A stretch of DNA of 6,760 nt, taken from contig JANWHV010000197.1 in the NCBI GenBank assembly GCA_025450255.1, positions 1 through 6,760 of the forward strand. Reading direction: 5' to 3'. The notes under the pieces were generated by a model that had not been told where the DNA came from, made no database searches, and was given only the letters and a program-made list of their open reading frames with translations. The translations under genes and the position numbers were made by a program. Origin of the DNA: Chloroflexota bacterium (lineage in GTDB: Bacteria > Chloroflexota > UBA5177 > JANWHV01). Below, piece by piece: positions 6,758 to 6,760 of this stretch (position 1 is the first letter of the stretch; every line of letters starts with the position of its first letter).

Positions 6758-6760
6758 CCG

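Overview
This is a GC-rich window (roughly 60-65% G+C by eye) from a free-living bacterium. The likeliest source is Chloroflexota. The main pointer is a zinc-ribbon/kinase-fold membrane protein of a kind I associate with Ktedonobacteria-like genomes; the large stock of glycoside-hydrolase-type proteins also fits. Armatimonadota or another GC-rich soil lineage cannot be excluded from sequence alone. There is no sign of phage, transposon, CRISPR or RNA genes.

Layout. On the + strand, a reading frame enters from the left edge and ends at 1573. It encodes the C-terminal part of a large glycoside-hydrolase-like protein (end of a TIM-barrel-like part, a Rossmann/flavodoxin-like part, a beta-rich tail) that I cannot assign to a numbered family. 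Everything else is on the - strand, read from right to left: a secreted GH30-family glycosidase (5309-6757), a gap of about 335 bases, a 780-residue membrane protein (2631-4973), a 78-base gap, and a CorA-type divalent-cation channel (1577-2551). The + strand gene and corA converge with only three bases between their stop codons.

The 4974-5308 gap is not empty. It holds a good sigma70-type promoter (TTGACA, 16-base spacer, TAGGAT) pointing at the 780-residue gene. It also holds a possible 62-codon leader ORF with its own Shine-Dalgarno sequence, whose stop codon overlaps the next start codon as ATGA. The GH30 gene therefore need not be in the same transcript as the genes after it.

The most unusual gene is 2631-4973. 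It has a four-cysteine zinc ribbon, then a complete protein-kinase fold whose catalytic signatures are degraded (HRD to HGE, DFG to GYA, glycine loop mostly lost), then one transmembrane helix and two external domains that look like concanavalin-A/LamG-type beta-sandwiches. I read it as a one-pass membrane pseudokinase whose outer half may bind glycan or another extracytoplasmic ligand. With a secreted GH30 enzyme and a second glycosidase-like protein nearby, a link to polysaccharide sensing or use is a reasonable hypothesis but unproven. The CorA homologue carries GQN instead of the signature GMN at the mouth of the pore.
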